From Haplomitrium mnioides (lineage: Eukaryota; Marchantiophyta; Haplomitriopsida; Calobryales): a stretch of DNA of 53,227 nt. Under the pieces are notes generated by a model that saw only the letters and a list, made by a program, of their open reading frames with translations, made no database searches and was not told where the DNA came from. The DNA lies in NCBI GenBank assembly GCA_049999725.1, contig JBNGIS010017893.1, positions 1 through 53,227 on the forward strand, written 5' to 3'. Position numbers and translations under genes: made by a program. This document shows, piece by piece, positions 44,100-53,227 of this stretch (its first letter is position 1; each line of letters begins with the position of its first letter).

Positions 44100-44430
44100 A
44101 GAAATTGCTTTCCTTGTAAAATAGCTTAAATTTGTCATTTTAGCTAGTCAACTAAAATGGATCGATCTTCAAGCCAAGGCAAGCCCAAAATAGTGTCATA
44201 CAGTATGAGGCAATAACAAAATCCATAGATTCCTCATACTCTTTGCCAATACTTAGAAGAAATGGCTTGTGTGAGTAGAATACCTCATGGTTTTTTGCCA
44301 TCGGCCATAGTCACAAAACTTCCCTTGATAGGAGAAGTTCTAGCTTTGATTTTCTTTGCAAAACTTAATGATATGAAATTTTCAGAACTTCAACAATCTA
44401 CCAATATTCTACAAGAATGCTCATCAACCA
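44100..44430 (-). pseudogene. Protease remnant, second Ty3/gypsy family
   Basis: The minus strand reads CRILVDC, stop, SSENFISLSFAKKI, then VTMADGKK and further on LGLPWLEDRSIL. This is the Ty3 protease layout. The active site D-S/T-G-A/S is visible as D-C-stop-S-S, so the conserved Gly codon has become TGA. It lies directly after gag. Confidence 0.7.
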
Positions 44431-44559
44431 TACTATCTAAATGAAACAAGAGGTTTCTAGTTATTGTCAAGCTTTTCATTCCATTGGAATTAATCAAGCT
44501 CTAAGTACACCGCTCATATCTTTATCGATGTTGATAATTTCTATGATTTTCTTTTTCCA

Positions 44560-45107
44560 CAAGTGCTTCTTGAACAAGAGCACGTGGTTGACCTTGGCAA
44601 CGTGGGAAATTTGCAATCATATGACCAAGTTGTCAGCAACAAAAACATCCTCTACTTTGACGTAGGCGCTCACGCTCTACATTGATGAGTGTCACTCTCT
44701 ACACAACATCGATCTCCATAGGTATAGCCTCATTTGCTGGCACACGAACATTTGATAAAGCTTGTTGTGGACGTGGCCTAGCTTCAGTGGTTGCTAGTAG
44801 CGAGTCATATTGCTCAGCCATTTACATTGCTTCTTCTAGTTGAGAGGGCTCTCTCATTGTCACTTCCATTCTAATGTGAGGCTTCAATACTTGAATAAAT
44901 TGTTCTAAAGCTTATTCCTCACCCACGCTAGGAATTTGCATAATGATATTCTGAAATTGCATGACATAGCTTCTTACCGTACCAAGTTGCTTCAATTATA
45001 CCAAACGATCTCTTGTCACTGTTGGAGCATTAAGAACCATAAATCTTATATTCACCGCTTCTTTGAACTCTTGCCAAGAAGCCATTTGAGCATCAAATTC
45101 ACATTGA
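44560..45107 (-). pseudogene. gag remnant with zinc knuckle, second Ty3/gypsy family
   Basis: Capsid text is clear: SWQEFKEAVNIRF, then YVMQFQNIIMQIPSVGEE, ALEQFIQVLKPHIRMEVTMR and MAEQYDSLLATT. A CCHC knuckle near 44655-44610 reads CFCC, stop, QLGHMIANF, with the last Cys changed to Phe. The N-terminal part is missing because the DUF7869 transposon begins at 45108. Confidence 0.82.
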
Positions 45108-46680
45108 ACAGCCACTACTTTGAACCAAGAACAAGCTAGTCAAAACAAGAACTTTTTTTTTGGAAAAATTGTGTTTTTTTAGCTCCAAAAACATAAAATT
45201 CAAGGTTATTTTTTAAAAACAAAAAGTACATGAGTTTTTGAGGTTTGTTTTTGGCCATTTCAACAAGCATGATAGAGTGAGATTCAATTTTGTTATGCAA
45301 AATCTAACTCTATTATTAGTTTTTATGAAAATATTTGAAAACTTGAATTTCATGAAAAGTATAAAAATTATGGTAAATTTTCACCAAAAAATTGCATTTA
45401 TCATTTATTACAATTTGAAGCCAAAAATTGAAATACACGTCACAAGAAATATTCTAGGCATGTCTAGAGATGGTGGTCTTTGAAACGTTTTCTTTGGAGA
45501 AATATTACAAAAAATAAAGAAAAAACCCAAACAGACTAGAAGTCAAAGGAATGAGTTTGCAATCGTGGACACAAAAATGAATGAAAAAACAAAACACTGC
45601 ATAGATTTAGGAGCTCTATTTTAAAGTTCAAGAAAGAAAGAAGCTTTCACTTGTAGTTGAAATCTATGCACGCAAAAGTTAAAGTTGGCTTTTAAAAAAG
45701 GTTTCAATATTTAAAAATATTTCATTATTTAACAAAGCATATACACAAACGTATCATATTTCAGAATAAAAAAGGCAATAGCTAAGAAGATTGAATTAAG
45801 ATTGTAAACAAGAAACATCTCGAAGTTTTAGACTTGATTCAACCAAACAAAGACCTCAAGATCTACAAAAAAGTCGATAACTTCTGCACAAACTAGGTTG
45901 TAAACGGTAGTCTTTGCATGTAGAAGCTTGAGGGTTGTATATGAGAAGTAGAACTTGTGGAAGGCTTGGACTTCCACCCGAAATTCTATGCATGCATGGG
46001 AATCCTAGCTTAAGATCTGAACACTCCACCCCAAAGTCTATGCGCGTATTGGAATTCAAACTCACCATCTAAACACTCTACAACAAAGACTGACAAGAAT
46101 TTAGGTTTTAGATTCCACATAAGAGTTTTTGCATACACGATGTTTTGACTTGCGGATCAAAGTCTATGCACGCATAGGGTTCACACTTCTACAACCGATG
46201 ATACAGACGGTAAACATTTTGCTTTTTGCAATAAACTCTATGCACACAAAAGATTTTGATTTCTAATTCGGAATCTAAAAGTAAAACAGCACAAAGCTCT
46301 ACATCTAAGTCAAAACGCGCCAAAGATTTTAAGTTATACATCAAAGTCCCTACAAACAAAAATTAAGTAGTCAATTTGGGTAGATGCTTTAGCAATACAA
46401 TAACCTTAAACTCTTCTAGAAAGCACTAAAGTTCAAAACGATATACTTACATTTTGGAGAAGAAAATATTTTGCAAAGCAAATAAAAATACTAACTAAAG
46501 ATTTTAGTTTCATTTATAGAGAACAACATTCAACTTGGAACAATTTACAATAAAATGTTCAAGGTGGTAGGAAAATTCAACAAGTTGCTTCAAAAGATTC
46601 TCATGTACTTTATAAAATAATAATTTAAAATTATAATATACTTAAAAATACACAATATATAATAAAATTCTTAAACTACT
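45108..46680. other. Noncoding terminal region of unit A with palindromic motifs
   Basis: AT-rich noncoding sequence between the unit terminus and the gene's stop. Scattered through it are copies of a TCTATGCRYGCATAG-like motif, for example near 45665, 45984, 46036, 46163 and 46241. No gene is visible. Confidence 0.6.
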
Positions 46681-49290
46681 TTAGTCACTCGTCTCGACTT
46701 CTTCAGATTTAGCTTCAAAAGATTCATTAAGATTTACTTGATCTTTCTCAATGTTAATGACAATGATTGAATCTCTTTGAGACATTTCAAGATTGAGGAC
46801 TTTTTGTCTTTCATACTCAAATAGATTTGCTTTAATGATAGCTGAAGTGGTTTTTCTCAATTGGTTTTTTTGGGTAAGAAGAAAATCAAAAGATAGAATC
46901 ATGATTTGTGTTACATCAAATACATCAATATGTAACTTAGATTTGCATTTCCCTTTTGTTGCTACCCATTTTTTTGGAAAGTATTGTCCAGAAAATGCAT
47001 CTTCAACCTGACAAACAAACCATTGAACACGTATTCATTTTGGGTTTAGAGGATCTTCCTCATCAAATGACAAAACTTTGAGAACTTTGGCAACCCAAAA
47101 CAGTCTGCCCTTTGGATCCAGAGATGCAGCAACACAAATAAACATCTTAGCTTTCATCTCATGTAGATTGCCAAATTTATGCCCGTATCGAGTGTTGTGC
47201 AAAAAAGTCCCTTCTCGCGGCCTAGATGCTCCATCATAGATTGCTCAACGTGTAGAAAGTATTTGTTGTACTAGAGTATCTTATTTTGTCTATTGAGCAT
47301 CAAGCTTAGAACCTAGACAAATATTTTGAGAATCATTACAAGTGTTAATGGTTGTGAAGGTAGAAAGGTAAATTTTGCTTCGAGTACTTATCTTTTTTTT
47401 CAAGGATGTTGACTGCAATCTCTTGTTGGGCAAGAAAAAAGTCATCCCACCATTGAATATCAAAATCTGTAAAGAACTTATAACAGTTCTCACTTATGTT
47501 ATCCCTTATTGAAAATACCACGTTCTTGGCATCAACTTCTTTTTCTTCCTTTTAAGATCGTTTGATTTCAAAATATGCCTTGAAATAATCAACATTGAAC
47601 TCAAAATTTCTCTATCCACTTTAGGTATACACTTGAGTTGACAAATACCATCCGTAGGTAATCAAAATTCATTTGTTGAAAACTGTTTGCTTCAAATCTT
47701 TGTCTTGGAACTATTTAACTGGAACTGGAATTGTTGATTAAAGGTAATATCATGTATCCTTTGAACTAGAGAGGAACATTGTTGTAGAAACATTTTGAAA
47801 TCTCAAGTTTCCAACAAAAGAGTTACTTGAGGTTTATGACTATATAATAATTAAAGTGCCTCGCTAAGACTTGTAATCGTGAAAGCTTGGACACGTTTCA
47901 AACATTTCAAGAATCAGCTTAACATTTGATTGATTTGATCATGAGTATGGCCAACCATGAGAAATCTCACCTTGATTTTTCAAAAAGCATTCTTAGCAAT
48001 AAGAAGACTAAGATATCTAAATAGGATAGAATTCTTATTCTCTTATGTCGTGTTGTCCAACTGAAGATACAAAGTTGGAGGCAGCAGGCCTTCAAAGTCA
48101 TATAATATTTTGTTAAGCACAATAACTGTCAAATTAGAATCGCTTCTCAAGTTTCCGTATCTTAAGAAGACCATAGAAGAAAGAGCATGATTGAATATTC
48201 AGGCACCAACAACATGCACAACCACTAAACAATCTTTATCAATGTTTTTTGGTGGCGAAAGCTAGTGTGGCATAACATTTTTCTTCTTATCCATTCCATC
48301 AATGATATTTCCCAAGTATTTTCGACCATCAGCATAACATTTTCTTTGATGGTTTGCAAGTTTTGTTCTTTCTTTCATTTGTTGGTCACGATGAAGAAAC
48401 AGTTGGCGACTATATTTGCCTGCATCATCACAAATCACAAAAGACATAAAAGTAGTTTAGTAAAATATATGTCAATACTTATCAGTTCAAAACTTAACCT
48501 TAGGTGCTAAAAACACTCAAGTCATCTTAAACAAATGTTTGTATTAGTAGAAGTGAAAACTTTGTAGAAGATTAAAAATAAAATTTAGGTAATTTGAAAA
48601 AAGGAAAATATATTTGACTTAAAATAAAAAAAAGTTTCAAGAAGAGAAAAACAAGATTTGCAAACAAATAGTCACAAACTAGAACACATCCTCTGAGCGT
48701 TTGGGATGAATGGAGACAACAATTAATTGTATACACGCATAGGACCAATACAACAACACCAATATCATGGCTTGCTATGGCTGTTGTTGCGACTAGTTTT
48801 AAAAGAAATAAGAACAAATTCTATGTGCGTACAGGATTTGCAAACAACAAAAACGATTCTTGCTATTGTTTTTCTTGACAATATGCTTTTGATTTTAAGC
48901 AACAAAAACAAAACTTGTTGCAAGGCTAAGGTCACCACCAAGAATCAAATTCATTTTCTAACTTTATTTGACTATAGACAAGGGTAAGATTGAAACTTAA
49001 AACAACAGACCCTATGCGAGCATAAACTCTCTTCTCACAACTCAAGTTGCTAAGAATTATTCGACTACAATCTTGTTTGCTTAACAACTTAACAAAAATA
49101 ATATCTTTTTGCTCTAAGTTGAGAAAACATAACATCTCTATAACTAAGCTTTGAGTCTAGAAAAAAGAGTATAGATTAACCACATATATCAAAAGAAAAG
49201 AAAATTTGTTACCTTTGTCGGACTCCAAGACAGATTTTTCTTGCAAAGATTTTATTTCTTTGCATGTTTCACAAACAAAAAAAACATCCA
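46681..49290 (-). pseudogene. DUF7869-type putative transposase, unit A (two exons)
   Basis: The exon at 49290-49213 reads FVCETCKEIKSLQEKSVLES, then DK. A GT-AG intron (49212-48420) follows, and the exon resumes at 48419 with GKYSRQLFLHRDQQ; the frame is restored exactly across the junction. Then come KYLGNIIDGMDKKKNVMP, NSNLTVIVLNKILYDFEG-type text, LPPTLYLQLDNTT and FLMVGHTHDQINQM. These are the landmarks of the family annotated DUF7869, thought to be an RNase H-fold DDE transposase, with acids in DGMD (48290-48301), LQLDN (about 48060) and the HTH-x-x-x-x-Q block (about 47940). A later region has WWDDFFLAQQEIA. The end (47160-46681) is a domain with FWVAKVLKVLSFDEEDP. Several stops show it is dead, and the N-terminus is cut off at 49290 by unit B. 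Confidence 0.75.
48420..49212 (-). other. Intron of the unit A transposase gene
   Basis: The minus strand begins GTAACAAATT after AAAG and ends TGATGATGCAG before GCAAATATAG. The flanking codons join as GGC, and the protein continues without a shift. The intron is AT-rich and contains several of the CTATGCRYGCATAG-like motifs (near 48730, 48822 and 49011). Confidence 0.65.
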
Positions 49291-50159
49291 CTACTTTGAA
49301 CCAGAAACAGGCTACTCAGAACATGAACTCTTTTTTGGGGAAAAATTATGATTTTTCATATCAAAAAACATAAAAATGAGGTTAATTCTTAAAAACAAAA
49401 AGTACATGAGTTTTTTGGATTTTCTTGGTCGTTTCAGCAAGCATAATAGAGCGAAAGTCAATTTTGTTATGCAAAGTTAATCAATATTACTAGTTCTTAT
49501 TAAAATATTGGAAAACTTGAATTTGTTTAAAATCGTAAAAATTATGGTAAGTTTTCATCAAAAAATTGCATTTATCATTGATTACAATTCTAAGCCCAAA
49601 AGTTTAAATACACGTCACAAGAAACTATTTTGAAATATATTTCATTGCACAAACTTGAGGCGCGCGTAGACATGGTGCTCTTTCGAACTTTTTTGTTGGA
49701 AAAATGTTACAAAACACAAAGAAAAAGTCTAAGAGGACTAGAAGTCAAGGGAATAACTTTGCAATGGTAAACACAAAAACAAAGAAAAAGAAACATTGCA
49801 TCGATTTATGAGCTTTATTTTAACGTCAAGAAGAAAGGAAGCTTTCAGTTAAAGTTTAAAATCCATGCAATCAAAAGTGAATGTAGGCTTTCAAAAAGGT
49901 TCCAACAATTAAAAATATTTCATAGTTCAACGAAGCATATACAAAAATATATCATAGTTTAGAATCAAAAGTAGCTTAGGAGATTGCATTAAGATTGTAA
50001 ACAACAAACATGTCCAAGTTTTAGACTTGATTCAACCAAACAAAGGTCCCAAGATCTACAAAAGAGTCTATAACTTGTGTACAAACAATATTGCAAGCAG
50101 TAGTCTTTGTATGAAGAAGCTTAAAGGTTATGCATGAGAAGTAGAACTTTTGGAATGCA

Positions 50160-50370
50160 TGGACTTCCACCCCAAAGTCTATACACGTATAGGAATCCAA
50201 GCTCAACATGTGAACACTCCACCCCAAAGTCTATGCGCGCATAGGAATCCGAACTCACCAACTGAACACTCCACCCGAAAGTCTAGACACGCCTAGGAAT
50301 CCGACCTCACCATCTGAACACTCCACCCCAAAATCTATGTGCGCATAGGAATCCAAACTCACCAACCCAA
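50160..50370. repeat. 52-bp tandem repeats with a GC-rich palindrome core
   Basis: Four copies with a 52-bp period, each built as CCACCCCAAAGTCTATGCGC, then GCATAGGAATCC. The second copy has a perfect 14-bp palindrome CTATGCGCGCATAG at about 50231-50244. The others are variants: CTATACACGTATAG, CTAGACACGCCTAG and CTATGTGCGCATAG. The CG dinucleotides stand out in AT-rich surroundings. Confidence 0.82.
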
Positions 50371-50957
50371 CATTCCACAACAAAGACTGATAAGAAGCTC
50401 GGTTTTAGATTCCGTATAAGAGTTTTTGTACGTTGTACGTTTCGCTTGCAAATCAAAGTCTATGCATGCATAGGGTTCACACTTCTACAACCAAAGATGC
50501 AGATTGTAAACGTTCCACTTTTGCAACAAACTCTACGTATGCAAAAGATTTTGATTTCTAGTTCGGAATCTAAAAGTAAAAACGGGTACAAAGCTCTTCT
50601 TTTAAGTCAAACAACGTTAAAGATTTAAATTTTTACAACAAAGTCTTAAAAAGAAAAAAAATTACGTCAACTTGAGCAGATGCTTTAGCAAGATAATAAC
50701 CTTAAAATTTGAAAGCAAAATACTTATGTTTTGGAGATGAAAATATTTCTACGAAACAAATAAAAGTATTAACTATGAATTAAAGTTTCATTTACAGAGA
50801 ACAACATTTAACTTGGAATGATTTACGGTCACAGGTTCAAGTTTGTAAAAAATCCAACAAGTTATTAAAAATGATTTTCAAATACTTTCGGAAATGATCC
50901 TCTTCAATTATACCAGATTTGCAAATACAAAATATAAAACAAAATTTTTGAAGGACT

Positions 50958-52037
50958 TTAGTCGTTGGTCTTGATTTCTTTGGATTCAACTTCAGAAGAT
51001 TCATCAAGGTTTGCTTGATTTGTCTTAGTGTTAATGATACTGATTGAATCTCTTTGAAACATTCCAAGATTGAGGGCTTTTTGTCTTCCATACTCAAATA
51101 GATTTGCTTTAATGGTAGTTAGAGTGGTTTTCCTCAATTGGTTTTTCTGGGTGAGTAGAAAATCAAATGATAGAATCGTGATTTGTGTCAAATAAAGTAT
51201 ATCAATATGTAACTTGGATTTGCGTTTCCCTTTTGTTACTGCTATTTTTTCTAGGATGTATTGACCAGAAAATACATCTTCAGCCAAACAAGCAAACCAT
51301 TGAACTTGTACTCGTTTCAGGTTTGGTGGATCTTCCTCATCAAAGGACAAAACTTTGAGAACTTTGGTAACCCAAAAGGGTATGTTCTTTGGATCTAGAG
51401 ACGCAACAACACAAACAAACATTCTAGCTTTCAAGTCATGTAGATTGCCAAATTTAGGCCCGTATTGAGTATTGTATGAAAGAGTCCCTTCTCATGGCCT
51501 AGGTGCTCCATCAAAGATTGCTTGATGTGTAGAAAGTATTTGCTATACTAGAGTATCTTCTTCTGTTTGTGGAGCTTGAAGCTGAGAATCTGGACAAACA
51601 TTTTGAAAATCATTACAAGTGTTTGACTGTTGTAAAGGTGGAAAGGTAAATTGTGCTTCGAGTCGTCGTTTTTTTTTTCAAGGATGTAAGTTGCAATCTC
51701 ATGTTGGGCAAGAAAAAAGTCATTCCACTATTGAATATCAGAATCTGTAAAGAACTTGTAACAGTTCTCACTTATGTTGTCCCTTATTGAAATTACCACT
51801 TTCTCATCATCCACTTCTCTTTCTTCTTTTTGAGATTATTTGATTTCAGAATATACCTTGAGAGGAATCAACATTGAACTCAAAATTTCTCTATCGACTT
51901 CAAGTATGCACTTGAGTTGTCAAATACCATATGCAAGTAGCTAAAATTCATTTGTTGATAACTGTTTGCTCCAGATCTTTGCTTTGGAATCATTTAATTG
52001 GAACTTGAATTGTTGATTAAAAGTAATATCATGTATC
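50958..52037 (-). pseudogene. C-terminal half of DUF7869-type transposase, unit B
   Basis: The part 51434-50958 is open for 158 codons: KARMFVCVVASLDPKNIPFW, KVLKVLSFDEEDPPNLKRVQ, VQWFACLAEDVFSGQYIL, LTQITILSFDFLLTQKNQLR and an acidic tail ending EVESKEIKTND. It corresponds to 46681-47160 of unit A, where the same domain carries stops. The W-x-x-KVL and VQWFA pattern suggests a small beta-rich chromatin-binding-like module (BAH/Tudor-like), which is inference. Further upstream text to 52037 is damaged, and the DDE part is missing. Confidence 0.7.
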
Positions 52038-52040
52038 TAA

Positions 52041-52760
52041 CAGCCGCTACTTTGAACCAGGAACTGCTACTGAGTTCTTGTTTCACTTGGCAGACGAAAT
52101 TTTTTTTTCAAAGATTTGTCATTCAAAAACATCAAATTTAAGACTAAAATCTTCTTTTCGAAAAAAAATTTTGTTTTTTATGAACAAAAAATGCATATTT
52201 TTCATTTAGATTATATTTCAAATATTTTTTTAAGAAAGAAAACTTAAAAAAAAAACATTTTGGTTATTCTTATATTTTGAAAAAACTTGACACTGTTGTG
52301 AATAAATTAAATTCATCAAAAAATAAATAAAATATATATCTTTCGGTAGAAAAAAACTAGAGGAAAACGTAAATATCCATTCGGGTAAGGACTTTAAACC
52401 TGACTTTGAGCATCGTAGCCAACAAAGTCTATGCAAGCATAGACTCCAAACCAGAACCATAAAGCCTATGCACGCATAGACTCCGAACAAGAATCCTAAA
52501 TCCTGTGCGTGCTTAGTTTCTGAACAAGAACAACGAAGCCATGTACGCATGGACTTTCAACTAGAATCTTAGAGCCAAAACACACCAAAGTTCTAAATAA
52601 GAACCCTGCAGCCTATACAAGCATAGACATTGAACAAGAACCCTTTGACCAACGGGTGTAGGGACTCTAAACAACAACCTTACAGCTTAAGCGCGTAGGG
52701 AAACCGAACAAGAACTACAAAGCCTTAATGCGCAAAGACACTAAACAATGTGCAAAGACT
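52041..52760. repeat. Third unit terminus (unit C) with repeated CTATGC...GCATAG motifs
   Basis: CAGCCGCTACTTTGAACCAG at 52041 is the third copy of the terminus. Between 52400 and 52760 a degenerate repeat of about 35-40 bp occurs many times, built on CCTATGCACGCATAGACTCC and GAACAAGAACC. The text in between is AT-rich and noncoding. How far unit C extends cannot be decided. Confidence 0.6.
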
Positions 52761-52939
52761 CCAAATTATTCTAAGATTAGAAATTGAGTTCAAACCATTC
52801 TTGGACTATCAAATAGGTCAACTTATTCTTAGGCGCAAGAAACCGAATCTTGATGAAATGACTTGTAGTAGATTGAAAGAGAAACAAGATGAAACTTTGG
52901 CAAAAAAAGATTTGAAAAAATTTTATTATTGATGCAAAT

Positions 52940-53227
52940 TGTACAAAGACGTCCTAAGACTCTCTCCTCTTCGAGAGGAATTGTCTCATCTAAATCTATA
53001 GGCTAAGCATCTGCAGCCGCTCGAGAATCTTGTCGAGACTTTCCAGTCCTCGATATTACAACAGAATCACCAGAAGCACCTGCAGTACCATGAGGAACAT
53101 GTTCCTTGTAGTACACAAAAACTATCTGTGACTCAGTCACATCTTCAAAACCCTCTGAGGAATATAAATAGACTGACGTCTATCATATTCCACGGCGATG
53201 CAATTTCGCATCAGCTTAAGAGCACAG
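52940..53227 (-). pseudogene. Coding-like stretch at the right edge, unknown protein
   Basis: Reading the minus strand from the window edge: CALKLMRNCIAVEYDRRQSI, then YIPQ. After a one-base shift come EGFEDVTESQIVFVYYKEHV, PHGTAGASGDSVVISRTGKS, RAAADA, a stop, then LDETIPLEEERVLGRLCTIC. The composition is protein-like over about 90 codons with one shift and one stop. I do not recognise it. By position it could be an upstream exon of a DUF7869-type gene or part of another transposon. Confidence 0.4.

Larger units (their letters stand above)
41723..45107 (-). mobile_element. Second Ty3/gypsy family, truncated at both ends
   Basis: On the minus strand gag, protease, RT, RNase H and integrase are readable in order from 45107 down to 41723. 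Both LTRs are missing. The integrase is cut by the satellite just after the SIGFSHFFLNLDQNP region, and gag is cut at 45107 by the DUF7869 transposon. Its protein text differs clearly from the chromovirus copies (for example AYHPQTDGQTEHANQTVKDM), so it is a separate lineage. Stops are frequent. Confidence 0.9.
45108..49284 (-). mobile_element. DNA-transposon-like unit A with DUF7869 gene
   Basis: This unit starts with CAGCCACTACTTTGAACCA at 45108. Closely similar text recurs in the same orientation at 49285 and 52041. Unit A contains about 1.6 kb of noncoding DNA with palindromic motifs, then a minus-strand gene of the DUF7869 family (46681-49290) with one intron. No terminal inverted repeat partner is seen in the window. 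Compared with unit B, the first 2.6 kb align throughout, with many substitutions. Confidence 0.65.
49285..52040 (-). mobile_element. DNA-transposon-like unit B, truncated
   Basis: It starts CATCCACTACTTTGAACCAG and follows unit A from 45108 to about 47760 in the same orientation. It breaks off after AATATCATGTATC at about 52037, where a third terminus (CAGCCGCTACTTTGAACC) begins. It therefore carries only the 3' noncoding region and the C-terminal half of the DUF7869 gene. Confidence 0.65.

Noticed and set aside
44262-44665. Plus-strand open frames inside the second Ty3/gypsy element
   Set aside because: They lie opposite to the gag and protease text, which is clearly readable on the minus strand.
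45108-45130. CACTA-type (En/Spm) transposon end, because the terminus contains CACTAC
   Set aside because: No inverted partner, no CACTA-family transposase motif, the third copy reads CGCTAC, and the gene present is of the DUF7869 type.
50160-50370. CRISPR-like array (52-bp period with partly variable spacers)
   Set aside because: Only four units in a eukaryotic transposon, with the variable parts as similar as the palindromes. It is an ordinary short tandem repeat.

Overview
This is nuclear DNA from a seed plant with a large, repeat-rich genome. A gymnosperm such as a conifer is my best guess, from the retrotransposon families and the depth of their decay; this is inference. I found no intact host gene, tRNA, rRNA or CRISPR array. 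Nearly everything is decayed transposon or satellite DNA, with some stretches I could not assign. One 10-base run of N lies in the second satellite block.

Layout. 1-146 is an 18-bp minisatellite, followed by GC-rich hairpins and about 1.4 kb I cannot assign. 1799-12999 holds three head-to-tail copies (+ strand) of one Ty3/gypsy chromovirus, with LTRs between them at 4601-5085 and 10148-10734 and a 65-bp LTR stub at 12935-12999. The stub abuts a 187-bp satellite (13000-24663, about 62 units). Between 24664 and 36460 the satellite is interrupted by a minus-strand Ty3/gypsy element. It encodes gag, protease, a C5-cytosine-DNA-methyltransferase-like domain, and an integrase-tail-like region ending in a PHD finger. 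No reverse transcriptase, RNase H or integrase core is visible in it. Its LTR pieces are arranged as in a circular permutation of a two-LTR circle. The satellite resumes at 36461-41722 (about 28 units).

41723-45107 is a second, unrelated Ty3/gypsy family (minus strand), with gag, protease, RT, RNase H and integrase, cut off by the satellite on one side and by the next element on the other. 45108-53227 contains direct copies of a DNA-transposon-like unit. Its minus-strand gene belongs to the family annotated DUF7869 (a putative DDE transposase) and has a GT-AG intron that restores the reading frame. The noncoding parts of the unit carry repeated palindromes with core CTATGCGCGCATAG. A coding-like stretch of unknown identity lies at the right edge.

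No gene here looks functional. The main interest is the methyltransferase/PHD retrotransposon with its permuted LTRs, the higher-order structure and telo-box of the satellite, the LTR-sharing tandem array, and the palindrome-rich transposon. All reading frames were translated by eye, and family assignments come from recognised motifs, not from a database search.
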